A stretch of 64,000 nucleotides of DNA, taken from Paenisporosarcina quisquiliarum. Its GTDB lineage: Bacteria > Bacillota > Bacilli > Bacillales_A > Planococcaceae. A program made the translations under genes and the position numbers. This document shows, in pieces, positions 1-8,290 of the stretch (position 1 is its first letter; each line of letters begins with the position of its first letter). The DNA lies in contig NZ_JAMKBJ010000008.1 of NCBI RefSeq assembly GCF_027563315.1, positions 1 through 64,000 of the forward strand, written 5' to 3'. The notes beneath the pieces are model-generated. The model worked only from the letters and a program-made list of their open reading frames with translations. It searched no databases and was not told the DNA's origin.

Positions 1-113
<113 letters not shown>

Positions 114-120
114 AAAGTAA

Positions 121-153
121 AAAACCGATACCTTTTGAGGTAGCGGTTTTTTT
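121..153 (+). terminator. rRNA operon intrinsic terminator
   Basis: The arm AAACCGATACC and the arm GGTAGCGGTTT form an 11 bp stem with one mismatch, followed by seven T residues. It begins 8 bases after the 5S end. Confidence 0.85.
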
Positions 154-156
154 GTG

Positions 157-290
157 TTCTTTTTTAAGGGTTTGATCAGGAGCGTAGCGGAAACAAGACC
201 GTTAAGAGTTTTAAAGCAATTCATTGTTTTACACCAATCCCTAAATGGAAGCCATTCCGCGTACGCTCAATGGCTCTTTTCTGTTGGAGA
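157..290 (+). repeat. Imperfect ~130 bp direct repeat, copy A
   Basis: This block shares the ordered segments AGGAGCGTAGCGGAAA, AAGACC-TTAA-AGTTTTA, TTAAATGG-like, AGCCATTCC and AATGGCTCTTTTCTGTTGGA with a second block at 541-676. Both contain a hairpin (GCCATTC with GAATGGC or a close variant) followed by TTTTCT. The block holds no convincing gene. It may be a duplicated rRNA-operon 3' flank. Confidence 0.7.
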
Positions 291-363
291 GGAAATCTTT
301 AGAGCAATTCGATCAATTAGGCGTCGGTTGATTCAGCAAGTAAACTTGCGGGTGAGACGGCTT

Positions 364-456
364 TGAGCGATAAAGTGGCTTATATGAGCGATAAATCCTC
401 CGAGTGAGCGACAAATCTCCAGTATGAGCGATAAATACCGTTATATGAACGATAAA
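364..456 (+). repeat. Five-unit tandem array, core TGAGCGATAAA, 20-21 bp period
   Basis: The core starts at 364, 385, 405, 425 and 446, giving spacings of 21, 20, 20 and 21 bases. Units 1, 2 and 4 are exact; unit 3 reads TGAGCGACAAA and unit 5 TGAACGATAAA. The 9-10 bases between cores are not conserved. The same core, inverted, forms another five-unit array at 36743-36836. Confidence 0.85.
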
Positions 457-540
457 TATTTGAAAGCAACTTTCCAGAACAAAATGTTGTTTCATGCGCC
501 AACTTAACTTGCCTTATGAGACCTAAAAGGAAAGGGGTTT

Positions 541-676
541 TCTTATTTTAAGTGTTTGAACAGGAGCGTAGCGGAAATAAGACCATTAAAAGTTTTATGG
601 TCATCATGTTTTGAACCCCAACCCTTAAATGGGAGCCATTCCACTGACGTTGAATGGCTCTTTTCTGTTGGAGAGT
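541..676 (+). repeat. Imperfect ~130 bp direct repeat, copy B
   Basis: Second copy of the block at 157-290. Its hairpin is GAGCCATTCC, loop, then TTGAATGGCTC and TTTTCT, which could act as a rightward terminator. The two copies flank the TGAGCGATAAA array, so the 1-745 interval is repeat-rich and non-coding. Confidence 0.7.
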
Positions 677-745
677 ACTTACAATAGAATTCAACTCTCA
701 AGAACAAACCCTTATTTCTTCCCCCAACTTAACTTGATCTAATAC

Positions 746-1909
746 TCAAAAAATATTCAGCTCTCCAATTCGCTTAACAGCTTCCTCGAGACGATGCTCA
801 TCAACTAATAACCCTACCCGAATATATCCCTCACCAAATTCACCGAAGCCATTTCCTGGGGCTACGGCTACGTCTGCTTCGTTTAAGAGTTTATCTGCAA
901 ATTCCTGGCTTGTGTATCCTTTTGGCACGGGTAGCCAAGCAAAGAATGATCCTGTAGGTGCTTCTACTTGCCAGCCAATCTGTTGGCAAGCATTTATAAA
1001 GGTATTGCGACGGTTTTCGTAGCGATCGACCAATGCGGTTACACACAATTGGTTTTCACCTAACGCAGCGACTGCAGCATGCTGTACGGCAGGGAAAAGG
1101 CTTACGAATAAGTGGTCCTGAATCAAGTTAAGGGCTTCAATCATTTCTTTGTTGCCCACGGCAAAACCAACACGCCATCCTGCCATGTTGTAGGTTTTCG
1201 ATAGCGTATACATTTCAATTCCTATTTCTTTAGCTCCTTCTGCTTGAAGGAAACTTACCGGTTTTACGCCATCAAATCCAATGGCCCCATAGGCAAAATC
1301 GTGTGATACCGCAATGCCATTCTCTTTTGCGAACGCTACTGTTTGATTGAAGAATTCAAGGTCTGCAGTAGCTCCAGTAGGGTTATTCGGGTAGTTCAGA
1401 TACATAAGCTTTGCACGTTCTTTTGTTGCTTCAGAAAGCATAGAGTAATCCGGTAAAAAGTGATTTTCCGCTACAAGTGGTAACGTTTCATATTGCACGT
1501 CTGCCATAACGACACCTGATAAATAATCCGGATAACCTGGATCAGGCAATAACATCAAATCTCCCGGGTTCAGTACAGCCATCGGTAACTCTACCAGTCC
1601 GATTTTCGTTCCAAATAACACCGCAACTTCAGTTGAAGGATCAATGTCAACATTGTATTCGCGTTTATAAAAATCTGCTGCAGCTTCTTTTAATTCGCTA
1701 ATTCCTCGGAAGGGCGAGTATTTATGTGTAATTGGGTTTTCTGCAGCTTCTTGCAAGGCTTTTACGATGTGTGGTGGTGTTGGCTGGTCAGGGTTTCCTT
1801 GACCTAAATTAATTACATCTCGTCCTTCTGCCACTGCAGCTCCTACTTTTTGAACAAGTGAAGCAAAGAATTGTGGTGGTAATTGTTGAAGTTTCTTAGA
1901 AAGTTCCAT
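746..1909 (-). CDS. mtnE: Methionine-salvage aminotransferase (MtnE-like)
   Basis: This is a 387-residue fold-type I PLP aminotransferase. The PLP lysine is K238 in TLSKTYNMAGWR; NYPNNPTG (172-179) and D204 are the usual cofactor contacts, and an arginine near 366 (YIRVGLL) should bind the substrate carboxylate. Length and sequence closely resemble B. subtilis MtnE (YkrV), which transaminates 4-methylthio-2-oxobutanoate to methionine in the last step of the salvage pathway. A good RBS (GAGGAAACGCC) precedes the ATG at 1909. The gene is divergent from mtnU with an 85 bp gap, and no S-box is visible in that gap. Substrate preference is inferred from homology and from the neighbouring methionine genes. 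Confidence 0.88.
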   Translation of the reverse strand: MELSKKLQQLPPQFFASLVQKVGAAVAEGRDVINLGQGNPDQPTPPHIVKALQEAAENPITHKYSPFRGISELKEAAADFYKREYNVDIDPSTEVAVLFGTKIGLVELPMAVLNPGDLMLLPDPGYPDYLSGVVMADVQYETLPLVAENHFLPDYSMLSEATKERAKLMYLNYPNNPTGATADLEFFNQTVAFAKENGIAVSHDFAYGAIGFDGVKPVSFLQAEGAKEIGIEMYTLSKTYNMAGWRVGFAVGNKEMIEALNLIQDHLFVSLFPAVQHAAVAALGENQLCVTALVDRYENRRNTFINACQQIGWQVEAPTGSFFAWLPVPKGYTSQEFADKLLNEADVAVAPGNGFGEFGEGYIRVGLLVDEHRLEEAVKRIGELNIF

Positions 1910-1994
1910 GGCGTTTCCTCATTTTCTGAAATAGTTGCAATCATCAGCCAAATCTTATAATCTTTTGTGTATCTTGTCTACAGGGGGTGTACCC

Positions 1995-2789
1995 ATGAAA
2001 ATCGCATGCATTCAACTCGACGTAGCGTTTGCCGAGCCTGAAAAAAATTTTTCCAACGTTCAAAAGTACATAAAAAAGGTCGCAAGTGAGGGTGCAGAGC
2101 TCGTTGTCTTACCTGAAATGTGGAATACGGCCTATGCCTTAACGCAATTAGAGCAACTGGCAGATCCAGAAGGACAACGGACAAAAGAGGTTCTTTCTGA
2201 GTTAGCGCGTACATATCATGTCCATATCGTCGGAGGTTCGGTTTCGACGAAAAAAGGTGACCACTTCTACAACACGATGTATGTTTTTTCGAATGAGGGA
2301 GAGCTTGTTGCCGAATACGATAAAGCGCATTTGTTCCGTCTCATGGATGAACATCTTTATTTACAAGCAGGGAATCAAGCAAATGTCTTTTCATTAGGTT
2401 CTATTCAGGCTGGAGGGGTCATATGCTATGATCTAAGGTTTCCAGAATGGTTACGGGCGCATGCATTGGCAGGAGCGAAAGTGCTCTTTTTACCAGCACA
2501 ATGGCCTGAGACGCGTATTGACCATTGGAAAATCTTGCTTCAAGCCCGTGCCATAGAAAACCAATGTTTCGTAATTGCGGTTAACCGAACTGGGGACGAT
2601 CCGAACAATCAGTTCAATGGTCAATCGATGATTATTGCACCTTGGGGGAAAGTGTTGTGGACAGGCGCAGAACATGAAGAATACGCTGTCATTGATGTTG
2701 ATTTTTCAGAAGTGGAAGAAGTACGAACTCGCATACCGGTATATGAAGATCGTAGACCTTCCCTATATGAACCTTTATTTGAAAAATGA
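1995..2789 (+). CDS. mtnU: Nitrilase-superfamily amidase (MtnU-like)
   Basis: This is a 264-residue carbon-nitrogen hydrolase with the Glu-Lys-Cys triad: E41 (LPEMW), K110 (YDKAHLF) and C144 (VICYDLRFP). B. subtilis mtnU (ykrU) also lies next to mtnE. Members of this omega-amidase type hydrolyse 2-oxoacid amides such as 2-oxoglutaramate, the by-product of glutamine-dependent transamination. That role would fit the neighbouring aminotransferase but is inference. An upstream in-frame ATG at 1935 is rejected, because AGGGGG sits just before the ATG at 1995 and family alignment begins MKIACIQ. A TATAAT at 1956-1961 with TTGCAA 15 bases upstream is a possible promoter. Confidence 0.85.
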   Translation: MKIACIQLDVAFAEPEKNFSNVQKYIKKVASEGAELVVLPEMWNTAYALTQLEQLADPEGQRTKEVLSELARTYHVHIVGGSVSTKKGDHFYNTMYVFSNEGELVAEYDKAHLFRLMDEHLYLQAGNQANVFSLGSIQAGGVICYDLRFPEWLRAHALAGAKVLFLPAQWPETRIDHWKILLQARAIENQCFVIAVNRTGDDPNNQFNGQSMIIAPWGKVLWTGAEHEEYAVIDVDFSEVEEVRTRIPVYEDRRPSLYEPLFEK

Positions 2790-2872
2790 AAATTATTTTC
2801 AAAAAGTATTTGACACCTGTGTAAAAACATCGTAAGATTTATTTCGAGCAACAAAACAACTACATATGGAAC

Positions 2873-2977
2873 ATTATCAAGAGAGACCGAGGGATAGGCC
2901 CTATGACGTCCGGCAACCCCCAGCACAAGCTGGGAAGGTGCCAATTCCTACAGAATGATTTCATTCTGAAAGATAAC
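2873..2977 (+). promoter_or_regulatory. SAM-I (S-box) riboswitch controlling metNPQ
   Basis: The leader shows TTATCAAGAGAG, GAGGGA, GGCCCTATGA, CCGGCAACC and GGTGCCAATTCC in S-box order, closed by P1 pairing between TTATC (2874-2878) and GATAA (2972-2976). It precedes a terminator and then the methionine ABC transporter genes. SAM binding should favour the terminator. Confidence 0.93.
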
Positions 2978-2995
2978 CCAAAATCCATTTTTCGG

Positions 2996-3026
2996 TGCCT
3001 CTTTCATGATGAAAGAGGCATTTTTT
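2996..3026 (+). terminator. S-box expression-platform terminator
   Basis: TGCCTCTTTCAT and ATGAAAGAGGCA are perfect inverted arms separated by one base, followed by six T residues. It lies between the aptamer and metN. Confidence 0.9.
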
Positions 3027-3048
3027 ATTTGGTGAAAAGGAGCATGTG

Positions 3049-4062
3049 ATGATACGCATTAACGATTTATCTAAAGAGTACGAAACGAAAAAAGGGTCGG
3101 TCATCGGTGTAGACCGAGTGAATCTTACGATCAATGAAGGGGAAGTATTTGGGATTGTTGGATATTCCGGTGCAGGTAAGAGTTCCCTATTACGGTGTAT
3201 TAACTTACTTGAACGACCAACGAGTGGCAAAATCGAAGTGAATGGTCTCGACCTTACAAAGTTAAGAGGAGAACAATTGCGGAAAGCCCGTTTGAAAATT
3301 GGCATGATCTTTCAACACTTTTACTTAATCAGCCAAAAAACGGTTGCAGAAAATATTGCATTTGCATTAAAAGCGGCGGATACGCCAAAAGAAAAAATAG
3401 CCACGCGTGTTTTGGAATTGCTTGAGATGGTAGGGCTGACCGATAAGAAGGATGTATATCCAGCACAGTTGAGTGGTGGACAAAAGCAACGTGTAGGAAT
3501 AGCTCGTGCACTGGCAAACAACCCATCTGTTCTGCTTTGTGATGAAGCAACATCAGCACTGGATCCGAATACGACATTATCCATTCTTCGATTACTTAAA
3601 AAAATTAACCGTGAATTGAACATCACAATTGTGTTAATCACTCACGAAATGAATGTGGTAAAAGAAATATGTGATCGTATGGCCGTTATGCAGGATGGGC
3701 GCGTTGTTGAAGAAGGAATGGTATACGATATTTTCTCTAATCCTCAAGCAGATTTAACGAAAGAATTTATCAGCAGTGTGGTGTCGTTTGAAGTACCCCA
3801 ATCCATTTTAGATCAAGTCACTGGACGCATTGTGAAAGTGTTGTTTAAAGGAAATGTGGCGGGAGAAGGGGTCATATCGGATATGGTTCAGAATTTTGAT
3901 GTACGCGGTAATTTCTTGCATGGCTCGATTGAATACATACAGGAAGTACCTCTTGGCTTGTTTTTGATGGAAATTCAAGGACAACCAGAAAATATAACAA
4001 GAGCCATCACGTATATGGAAGGACGCGGGGCGCAAGTGGAGGTGGTAAGAAGTGGGCATTGA
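3049..4062 (+). CDS. metN: Methionine ABC transporter ATP-binding protein
   Basis: This is a 337-residue MetN. It shows Walker A GYSGAGKSS near 39-47, the signature LSGGQKQRVGIARAL, Walker B LLCDEATSALD and the switch His in LITHEM. The ~95-residue C-terminal extension fits the NIL/ACT-like domain that lets MetN sense cytoplasmic methionine. GTG at 3046 and ATG at 3049 are in frame; the ATG sits 6 bases after GGAG and is preferred. The end overlaps metP by 11 bases. The S-box leader and the order N-P-Q match the B. subtilis metNPQ operon. Confidence 0.93.
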   Translation: MIRINDLSKEYETKKGSVIGVDRVNLTINEGEVFGIVGYSGAGKSSLLRCINLLERPTSGKIEVNGLDLTKLRGEQLRKARLKIGMIFQHFYLISQKTVAENIAFALKAADTPKEKIATRVLELLEMVGLTDKKDVYPAQLSGGQKQRVGIARALANNPSVLLCDEATSALDPNTTLSILRLLKKINRELNITIVLITHEMNVVKEICDRMAVMQDGRVVEEGMVYDIFSNPQADLTKEFISSVVSFEVPQSILDQVTGRIVKVLFKGNVAGEGVISDMVQNFDVRGNFLHGSIEYIQEVPLGLFLMEIQGQPENITRAITYMEGRGAQVEVVRSGH

Positions 4063-4723
4063 TATCCAACATGTAATTGAATTGTGGCCAGAAATCCTGA
4101 AGGCATTTGGTCAAACGATGTATATGATCGGAATTTCATTGGCAGTTGCCATTATTATCGGATTACCACTAGGCATCATCCTATTTGTTACTGATCGAGG
4201 TTTATTTTTAGAAAATCGAGTGATCAAAGGAATACTTGGTTTTATCGTCAATATGGTACGTTCGATTCCATTTATCATTTTGTTGGTAGCCCTTATCCCT
4301 TTAACCAAGTTACTGGTAGATTCAACGATTGGTCCAGCAGCTGCAAGTGTATCTTTATCAGTCGCCGCCATTCCTTTCTTCGCACGAATTGTTGAAACGT
4401 CACTTCGTGAGATTGATAAAGGAGTGATCGAAGCAGCGATTGCAGTTGGCGCGACACCTTGGATGATCATTAAAGATGTGTTATTGCCTGAGGCGAAATC
4501 AAGCCTTGTTCAAGGTATTACGTTAACCATCATCAGCTTAGTTGCTTACTCCGCAATGGCAGGTGTTGTGGGAGGTGGCGGTATTGGAGACTTAGCGATT
4601 CGCTTCGGATATTACCGTTACGATAATACAATCATGATTGTGACTGTTGTCATTTTAATTGTTCTCGTTCAAATCATTCAGCAGTTGGGTGACTGGACGT
4701 CAAAAGCAATAGATAAACGATAA
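4052..4723 (+). CDS. metP: Methionine ABC transporter permease
   Basis: A 223-residue inner-membrane permease with five predicted membrane helices. It carries the EAA-type coupling loop VIEAAIAVGATPWMIIKDVLLPEA and the RSIPFIILL segment typical of MetI/MetP. The start is GTG at 4052, inside the 3' end of metN, which suggests translational coupling. It pairs with MetN and the lipoprotein MetQ to import methionine and its derivatives. Confidence 0.93.
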   Translation: MGIDIQHVIELWPEILKAFGQTMYMIGISLAVAIIIGLPLGIILFVTDRGLFLENRVIKGILGFIVNMVRSIPFIILLVALIPLTKLLVDSTIGPAAASVSLSVAAIPFFARIVETSLREIDKGVIEAAIAVGATPWMIIKDVLLPEAKSSLVQGITLTIISLVAYSAMAGVVGGGGIGDLAIRFGYYRYDNTIMIVTVVILIVLVQIIQQLGDWTSKAIDKR

Positions 4724-4741
4724 AAAGGGAGAGAAACAGAG

Positions 4742-5575
4742 ATGAAAAAAGTAATATTTACGTTCATTCTAGTCTTGCTGACAGCAGTACTTGCTGCATG
4801 TGGAGGAAGTGACAAAGAGTCAAAAGGCAATGCGGACAACGACAAATCCGTAACATTAGGCGGATCTGCAGGTCCTTATAGCGACATGCTCAATAAGGCA
4901 ATCAAACCCGCTCTTGAAGAGAAAGGGTACAAAGTGGAAATCGTCGAATTCAGTGACTATATACAACCGAATATTGCGCTAGACAATGGAGATATTGACG
5001 CAAACCTTTTCCAACACTCAATTTACTTGGAAAACTTCTCGAAAGAAAATGATATGGAATTGACTGGCTTGATTTCAGTGCCAACAGCACCAATGGGTAT
5101 TTACTCCAACAAGTTCGAATCTGTTGAAGAGATTAAGGATGGAGCAACCATTGCGATTCCGAATGACCCTGTGAATGCAGCTCGTACATTATTAATCTTG
5201 CAAGATCATGGATTAATTGAATTAGACCCGAATGCAGAACCATTAAAAGTGTCCGAAAAAGACATTAAGACAAATACGAAGAACTTGGTGTTCCAACCGA
5301 TTGAAGCGGGTCAGCTTCCACGTGCAGTGGACAGTGCGGACTTAGCAGCCGTACCTGGTAATTTTGCTTTGGCAGCGGAAATGAACCTCCTGGATGCAAT
5401 CTTGCTTGAGAACATGCCGGACCGATACCGCAACCTGGTTACTGTTACGACAGCAAACAAAGATTCACAGTTAGCGAAAGATTTAATTGAAGTCGTAGAA
5501 GCACCAGAATTCGAAGAAGTCATCGATGCAGAATTCGAAGGATTCGGCAAACCAGAGTGGATGGAAAACCGTTAA
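4742..5575 (+). CDS. metQ: Methionine-binding lipoprotein
   Basis: A 277-residue NlpA/MetQ-family substrate-binding protein. Residues 1-19 form a lipoprotein signal peptide and LAAC gives the lipidated Cys20. The mature part begins with a low-complexity Ser/Lys/Asp linker, then the family motifs GPYSDML, DANLFQHSIYL and PNDPVNAARTL. AGGGAG precedes the ATG at 4742. It completes the metNPQ importer; only 15 bases separate it from the next gene, so the downstream dehydrogenase may be co-transcribed. Confidence 0.93.
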   Translation: MKKVIFTFILVLLTAVLAACGGSDKESKGNADNDKSVTLGGSAGPYSDMLNKAIKPALEEKGYKVEIVEFSDYIQPNIALDNGDIDANLFQHSIYLENFSKENDMELTGLISVPTAPMGIYSNKFESVEEIKDGATIAIPNDPVNAARTLLILQDHGLIELDPNAEPLKVSEKDIKTNTKNLVFQPIEAGQLPRAVDSADLAAVPGNFALAAEMNLLDAILLENMPDRYRNLVTVTTANKDSQLAKDLIEVVEAPEFEEVIDAEFEGFGKPEWMENR

Positions 5576-5590
5576 GAAAGAAGGGTTTTT

Positions 5591-6676
5591 GTGGAAGACA
5601 TCATCGTTCGGGGTGCACCAGCCGAGTATGTTTGTAAAAGTGGTGTACTGGATGAACTAGAAGATAAGTTACAGCTAAGAGGCATCCATCAAGTACTAAT
5701 TGTTTCAGGTGTGAAATCATGGAATGCAGCGCGCTATTATTTTCCAAATCTAAAAAAAATCCAAGTATTCCACACCTTCTATGAAGGAGAGTGTTCCGTC
5801 TCTGAAATTAACCGAGTGTGTGTTTTGGCACAATCCCATAGAGTAGACGCCATCATCGGAGTAGGTGGAGGAAAAGTATTGGACGTGGTGAAAGCGGCTG
5901 CTAGCGCAAGTAGAACGAAGTCGGTGTTAATACCAACACTCGCTTCAAACTGCGCACCGTGGACACCACTAAGTGTTATTTATTCGGATGAAGGGGTCAT
6001 GACACATTACGATGTGTACCCCATGAGTGTTGACCTTCTTCTCGTCGAGCCGCGCATTTTAGTGGAAGCCCCCGCTCCACTTTTGATTGCCGGCATCGGC
6101 GACACGCTAGCCAAGTGGTATGAGGCAGACGTACAAATTCGGCGATTAACCCATCCCCCGGTTGCGCTGAAAGTCGCTCATCATACTTCTCGGCTGTGTG
6201 CTGAAGAAATGTTCAATCATGCTGAACGTGCCATCCTAGATTCGAAAGAAGCCCGAGTGTCAGCTTCATTTGTAAAAGTAGTGGAATCCATAATCATGCT
6301 CGGCGGCATGGTGGGTGGATTTGGCGATAAATTTGGTCGCATTGCAGGCGCTCACTCCATTCATAATGGAATGACCATTGCACCTGAGTCGCATGAAGCG
6401 CTTCATGGAAGTAAAGTAGCTTACGGTATTTTGGTTCAACTGCTTCTTGAACAAAAAGAAAGCGAAGTGGAGCGATTGCTGCCGTTCTATCATAAATTGG
6501 GCTTACCTACTTCGCTGAGAGATTTGAATATAGCTGATTCATGGATCGATGATATTGCGGTGCATGCCACACGTGAAGAAGAGTCGATTCATAACATGCG
6601 AAGTGAAAAAATAACAGCTTCTGAAGTGGCACACGTCATGCGTATATTAGAGTCACGGAGTCTTATAAAAAAATAA
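5591..6676 (+). CDS. Iron-type alcohol dehydrogenase family oxidoreductase (HcxA-like)
   Basis: A 361-residue member of the GldA/Fe-ADH superfamily. The nucleotide-binding GVGGGKVLD motif is at 90-98, the loop TLASNCAPWTPLS follows, and predicted metal ligands are D171 (GIGDTLAKW), H255 (GAHSIH) and H272 (ALHGSK). Start GTG at 5591 follows AAGAAGG. The family includes glycerol dehydrogenases and the E. coli hydroxycarboxylate dehydrogenase HcxA (YbdH), whose gene lies beside a methionine aminotransferase. Position in the metNPQ operon close to mtnE therefore suggests a 2-oxoacid such as 4-methylthio-2-oxobutanoate as substrate. That substrate is inference; glycerol dehydrogenase is the main alternative. 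Confidence 0.7.
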   Translation: MEDIIVRGAPAEYVCKSGVLDELEDKLQLRGIHQVLIVSGVKSWNAARYYFPNLKKIQVFHTFYEGECSVSEINRVCVLAQSHRVDAIIGVGGGKVLDVVKAAASASRTKSVLIPTLASNCAPWTPLSVIYSDEGVMTHYDVYPMSVDLLLVEPRILVEAPAPLLIAGIGDTLAKWYEADVQIRRLTHPPVALKVAHHTSRLCAEEMFNHAERAILDSKEARVSASFVKVVESIIMLGGMVGGFGDKFGRIAGAHSIHNGMTIAPESHEALHGSKVAYGILVQLLLEQKESEVERLLPFYHKLGLPTSLRDLNIADSWIDDIAVHATREEESIHNMRSEKITASEVAHVMRILESRSLIKK

Positions 6677-6694
6677 TTTCACTCAACTCCAATT

Positions 6695-6722
6695 GCCCCT
6701 TACAACTTGTATGGGGTTTTTT
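6695..6722 (+). terminator. Terminator of the metNPQ-dehydrogenase operon
   Basis: CCCC-T-TACA pairs with TGTA-T-GGGG (one T-T mismatch), followed by six T residues. Confidence 0.8.
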
Positions 6723-6783
6723 CTTGCTCAATCCCATATGTTTCCGTCACAATGACAGTAGAACAACCTTGGAGGAACAATAG

Positions 6784-7611
6784 ATGAAGCTCGTTACACG
6801 TATTTTTGTTCGATTTTTTGCAGAGCGTTTCTTTGATGAAGCGGCGCAAACTGCATATTACCTGCTATTATCCGTATTTCCTTTCCTACTTTTTATTCTG
6901 TCATTAATCAGCTTCTTTCCGGTAGATGCACAACAGATCATCAATTTCTTAAGACCGTTTGCTCCCGGTGAATCGTTCAGTTTAATCGAAGACAATGTGG
7001 CTAACATCCTGGCTGCCGACAAAGGACGCGTCCTGTCCCTCAGTTTGCTGGCTGCTTTTTGGATTTCATCCATGGCTGTACAGGCGCTTGCCCGTGCATT
7101 AAATGAAGCGAATGGAATTAAAAGTACACTCCCGTATTGGAAGGGATTACTTAGAGATCTTGGCGTGACCTTTTTATTTATGACACTTGTCCCGTTATCC
7201 TTGTTTTTGCCTTTTATTGAAAGTGGCTTGCACTGGGTAGTATCAAACGCAGGAACTATCGATGATTGGCAAGGCTGGATTTACATTTGGCCAACAGTTA
7301 AATGGGGACTTGGATCTGTGTTTTTATTCTTGTTTTTCCTGCTCTTTTACAAGATCGTACCAAATGAAAAACAGACTTTCCGTGATGTATGGCCAGGCGC
7401 TTTATTGTCTGCAGTCGGTTGGCAAGTGGTATCGCTTCTTTTTGCCGACTACGTATCGAATGTCAATTACAAACGGCTATATGGCCAGCTCTCAGGAATT
7501 ATCGTACTCGTCCTTTGGTTTTACTTGACCACGGTCGTGATTTTATTGTCAGGGCTACTGATTGCAGAAGTTCGGAAGCTTCGGATGCCACACGCTAAAA
7601 AAGGGGGCTGA
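6784..7611 (+). CDS. YihY/BrkB-family membrane protein
   Basis: A 275-residue integral membrane protein with six predicted helices. It has the YihY family landmarks: AAQTAYYLLLSVFPFLLF near the first helix, the RALNEANGI segment, and the C-terminal ANVNYKRLYGQLSG-type loop (here YVSNVNYKRLYGQL) before the last helices. The family was once called ribonuclease BN, which is not its function; the real role is unknown. ATG at 6784 is preceded by GGAGG. It ends 4 bases before hssR and could be in the same transcript. Confidence 0.85.
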   Translation: MKLVTRIFVRFFAERFFDEAAQTAYYLLLSVFPFLLFILSLISFFPVDAQQIINFLRPFAPGESFSLIEDNVANILAADKGRVLSLSLLAAFWISSMAVQALARALNEANGIKSTLPYWKGLLRDLGVTFLFMTLVPLSLFLPFIESGLHWVVSNAGTIDDWQGWIYIWPTVKWGLGSVFLFLFFLLFYKIVPNEKQTFRDVWPGALLSAVGWQVVSLLFADYVSNVNYKRLYGQLSGIIVLVLWFYLTTVVILLSGLLIAEVRKLRMPHAKKGG

Positions 7612-7615
7612 TTAC

Positions 7616-8290
7616 ATGCGCACAATTTTGCTAGTAGATGATGATCCGAATATATTAACACTTATGAGTATTCATTTAACCAAAGCGGGTTACCGTGTGG
7701 AAAAAGCACCAGATGCTGAAAGTGCGCTTAAGATGATTCCTTGTGTGTGGCCGCATGTTGTCGTGGTGGACGTGATGATGCCTGGGATGGACGGTTTCTC
7801 CTTGACCCAAAAGATTCGAGATGACTTTGACTTACCGGTGATTATGGTCACGGCTAAAAGTCAGTTGGAAGATAAAGAAAAAGGGTTTCTTGCAGGTTCT
7901 GATGACTACGTCGTGAAGCCGTTTGAGCCGCAGGAACTGCTATTTCGAATTGGCGCAGTGCTCAGAAGAAGTGCACAGCCTAATGAAATGCGTAAGCAAG
8001 TGGGCTCTCTCGTGATTAACCGTAAGAAGTTTGATATTTCAAATGGAGCCGAAACAAAGTGGTTACCGTTAAAAGAATTTGAATTACTCGCGCTACTTGC
8101 CTCAAGCCCAGGTACTGTATTTCAACGTAGGACATTGATGGAACAAGTGTGGGGGTACGATTACGAGGGTGATGAACAGACTTTGAGTGTTCATATTAAA
8201 CGCCTACGAGAACGCTTAGAAGGATTTGTTTCAGACGTGCAAATAATAACGATTCGCGGAGTAGGCTATAAGCTGGAGGCTCAGTCATGA
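7616..8290 (+). CDS. hssR: OmpR-type response regulator, HssR-like
   Basis: A 224-residue regulator: receiver domain 1-115 with acidic pocket D8-D10, phosphoacceptor D52 (VVDVMMPGMDGF) and the conserved Lys in VVKPFEP, then a winged-helix DNA-binding domain. WGYDYEGDEQTLSVHIKRLR and the overall sequence closely follow Staphylococcus HssR, the haem-stress regulator. ATG at 7616 is chosen over an upstream in-frame ATG at 7562, which lies inside the preceding gene. It overlaps hssS by 4 bases (ATGA). A direct repeat matching the HssR operator lies just after hssS, which supports the assignment. Confidence 0.82.
   Translation: MRTILLVDDDPNILTLMSIHLTKAGYRVEKAPDAESALKMIPCVWPHVVVVDVMMPGMDGFSLTQKIRDDFDLPVIMVTAKSQLEDKEKGFLAGSDDYVVKPFEPQELLFRIGAVLRRSAQPNEMRKQVGSLVINRKKFDISNGAETKWLPLKEFELLALLASSPGTVFQRRTLMEQVWGYDYEGDEQTLSVHIKRLRERLEGFVSDVQIITIRGVGYKLEAQS

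Noticed and set aside
364-456. Possible CRISPR array
   Set aside because: Conserved core is only 11 bases, linkers are 9-10 bases and there are no cas genes; this is a different kind of phased repeat.
154-495. Short open frames on both strands after the rRNA operon
   Set aside because: They lie in the duplicated block and the repeat array, have no RBS and no protein-like composition.
2621-2944. Minus-strand open frame across the S-box leader
   Set aside because: It overlaps mtnU and a strongly supported riboswitch on the other strand.
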